A stretch of 13,806 nt of DNA from Candidatus Omnitrophota bacterium (GTDB lineage Bacteria; Omnitrophota; Gorgyraeia; Duberdicusellales; 4484-171). This document shows, in pieces, positions 12,833-13,806 of the stretch. The position numbers and the translations under genes are program-made. The notes under the pieces were generated by a model that ran no database searches, was not told the origin of the DNA, and was given only the letters and a program-made list of their open reading frames with translations. The stretch is taken from NCBI GenBank assembly GCA_028717025.1, contig JAQUOR010000023.1:1-13806 (forward strand). The letters run 5' to 3'. The first letter of the stretch is position 1, and each line of letters opens with the position of its first letter.

Positions 12833-13806
12833 ATGTTATTTCTTACCCTCAGTAAGCAATTACGCGAAATTACAACAGCGCTGGAAAAAATCGCACGCGG
12901 CACAGACAACGAGATAACGGTTCCCGCGCAAGGCGAGATGGCGCAGCTTATCTCTGCGATAAACAGCGTGGTTGAAGCGCTTAAAAAAGAGATAAACACC
13001 CTTAGGCAGGATAACAACCAGATAAAAACCATGCTCGAGGGCATGGTTGAGGGCGTTATCGCGATTGACAAAGAAAAAAAAATACTTTCTATTAACCCTG
13101 CGGTAGAAAAGATATTCAACATTTCAAAAGACCAGGTATTGGGAAGATTTTTTCTGGAGACTATACGCAATAATGATATTTTTGAAGTAATCAACGGCGT
13201 TTTGGAAAAAAAAGAGTTCCTCGCAAAGGAAATAACGCTCCTGGGGCCTACACACAAAATATTCAGAATAAGTGTCTCTCCCCTTTTCGACAATACAACC
13301 GTTAACGGCTGCGTCCTGGTCATTTACGATATTACCGAAATACGAAAGCTGGAATTATTACGCTCTGAATTTTTTGCAAACGTATCCCACGAATTAAAAA
13401 CACCTTTGACTTCCATACGCGGCTTCGTTGAAACGCTCCTTGAAGGGGCGTGGGAAGATAAAGACAATAGCCGTAATTTTCTGGAAATCATCCAAACGCA
13501 TGCCAATCGCCTGGATAATCTGATAAACGATTTGCTTGAACTATCGCGCATCGAATCAAGAGAAATTATTCTTAAATCCGAGAGAATACAGCTTAAGGCT
13601 TTGGTTGACGCAACCGCGCAAGACCTTAGGACCCAATTGGCGAAAAAAAATATTATTCTATACAATGAATTAAGCAACGATGTCTTTGTCACGGCAGATA
13701 CAAACCAGCTACGAAGAGTTTTAACCAATCTTATTGATAATGCGATAAAATTCAATAAAGAAAAAGGTACTATAAAAATATACAGTGAAAACGCAGATAA
13801 AGAAAT
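12833..13806 (+). CDS. PhoR-like sensor histidine kinase lacking membrane segments (cut by window end)
   Basis: The frame is open from 12833 to the window end: 324 residues, 3' end missing. Domain order: a HAMP-like segment (about 7-55, ALEKIARGTDNEITVP...EMAQLISAIN), a PAS domain (about 62-170, MVEGVIAIDKEKKILSINPA), HisKA with phospho-accepting His186 in FFANVSHELKTPLTSIRGF, and the start of the HATPase domain with N-box Asn303 in LTNLIDNAIKFN. The catalytic G-boxes lie beyond the window. GGAG (12820-12823) stands 9 nt before the ATG. PhoR-type kinases normally have one or two membrane helices before HAMP; here the regulator's stop codon lies in the same frame just upstream, so no such segment can be encoded. 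MLFLTLSKQL looks like the tail of a second membrane helix. It is probably the cognate kinase of the preceding regulator. Confidence 0.9.
   Translation, partial: MLFLTLSKQLREITTALEKIARGTDNEITVPAQGEMAQLISAINSVVEALKKEINTLRQDNNQIKTMLEGMVEGVIAIDKEKKILSINPAVEKIFNISKDQVLGRFFLETIRNNDIFEVINGVLEKKEFLAKEITLLGPTHKIFRISVSPLFDNTTVNGCVLVIYDITEIRKLELLRSEFFANVSHELKTPLTSIRGFVETLLEGAWEDKDNSRNFLEIIQTHANRLDNLINDLLELSRIESREIILKSERIQLKALVDATAQDLRTQLAKKNIILYNELSNDVFVTADTNQLRRVLTNLIDNAIKFNKEKGTIKIYSENADKE

Noticed and set aside
12799..13755. Two long minus-strand open frames opposite the kinase
   Set aside because: They lie antisense to a kinase with clear HAMP, PAS, HisKA and N-box motifs. Their translations are Ser/Arg/Leu-rich, without motifs, as expected for shadow frames.

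Overview
The window looks like part of the chromosome of an uncultured, probably anaerobic, Gram-negative bacterium. The base composition is moderately AT-rich. It carries a lipoprotein-type M48 protease, a secreted protein with a Sec signal peptide, housekeeping genes (smpB, pyrE, two tRNAs without encoded CCA) and a B12-type radical SAM enzyme. The gaps are filled with short palindromic and tandem repeats, including CCTGCCTACCGGCAGGCAGG, which I associate from memory with uncultured lineages such as Omnitrophota and Patescibacteria. An Omnitrophota-like source is my best guess. It is an inference from gene style and repeats, not from a marker gene.

Layout. Positions 1-6628 form a run of six minus-strand genes, in transcription order: AEC-family permease, smpB, an inositol-monophosphatase-family gene, a U32-type protein fused to TPR repeats, a B12-binding radical SAM enzyme overlapping it by one base, and a secreted protein of unknown function with its own promoter. 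Positions 6629-9472 are on the plus strand: a 478-bp repeat-rich and possibly structured region, tRNA-Leu(CAG), a membrane-anchored spermidine-synthase-like protein, tRNA-Ser(CGA) and a 377-bp gap. A CPBP-family membrane protease follows on plus (9473-10432). It converges on the minus-strand pair pyrE then M48 lipoprotein protease (11950-10542). From a divergent promoter region at about 11960-12010, a PhoB-type response regulator and a histidine kinase (cut by the window end) run on plus.

How the parts fit. Most genes are housekeeping or general physiology: ribosome rescue, phosphomonoester hydrolysis, pyrimidine synthesis, membrane proteolysis and two-component signalling. The least ordinary unit is the coupled pair at 925-4037. 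Both proteins carry clustered cysteines suited to 4Fe-4S binding, and the U32 partner has an extra four-cysteine cluster and four TPRs. This suggests an oxygen-independent modification pathway of unknown substrate.

The non-coding DNA is unusually rich. It holds degenerate 24-bp iterons filling the whole gap between the permease and smpB, a candidate structured RNA upstream of tRNA-Leu, two near-leaderless promoters, a palindromic -35 box that could serve two divergent promoters, and three tandem-repeat families that encode the signal peptide of the M48 protease. The histidine kinase starts inside its HAMP domain and has no room for a membrane sensor.
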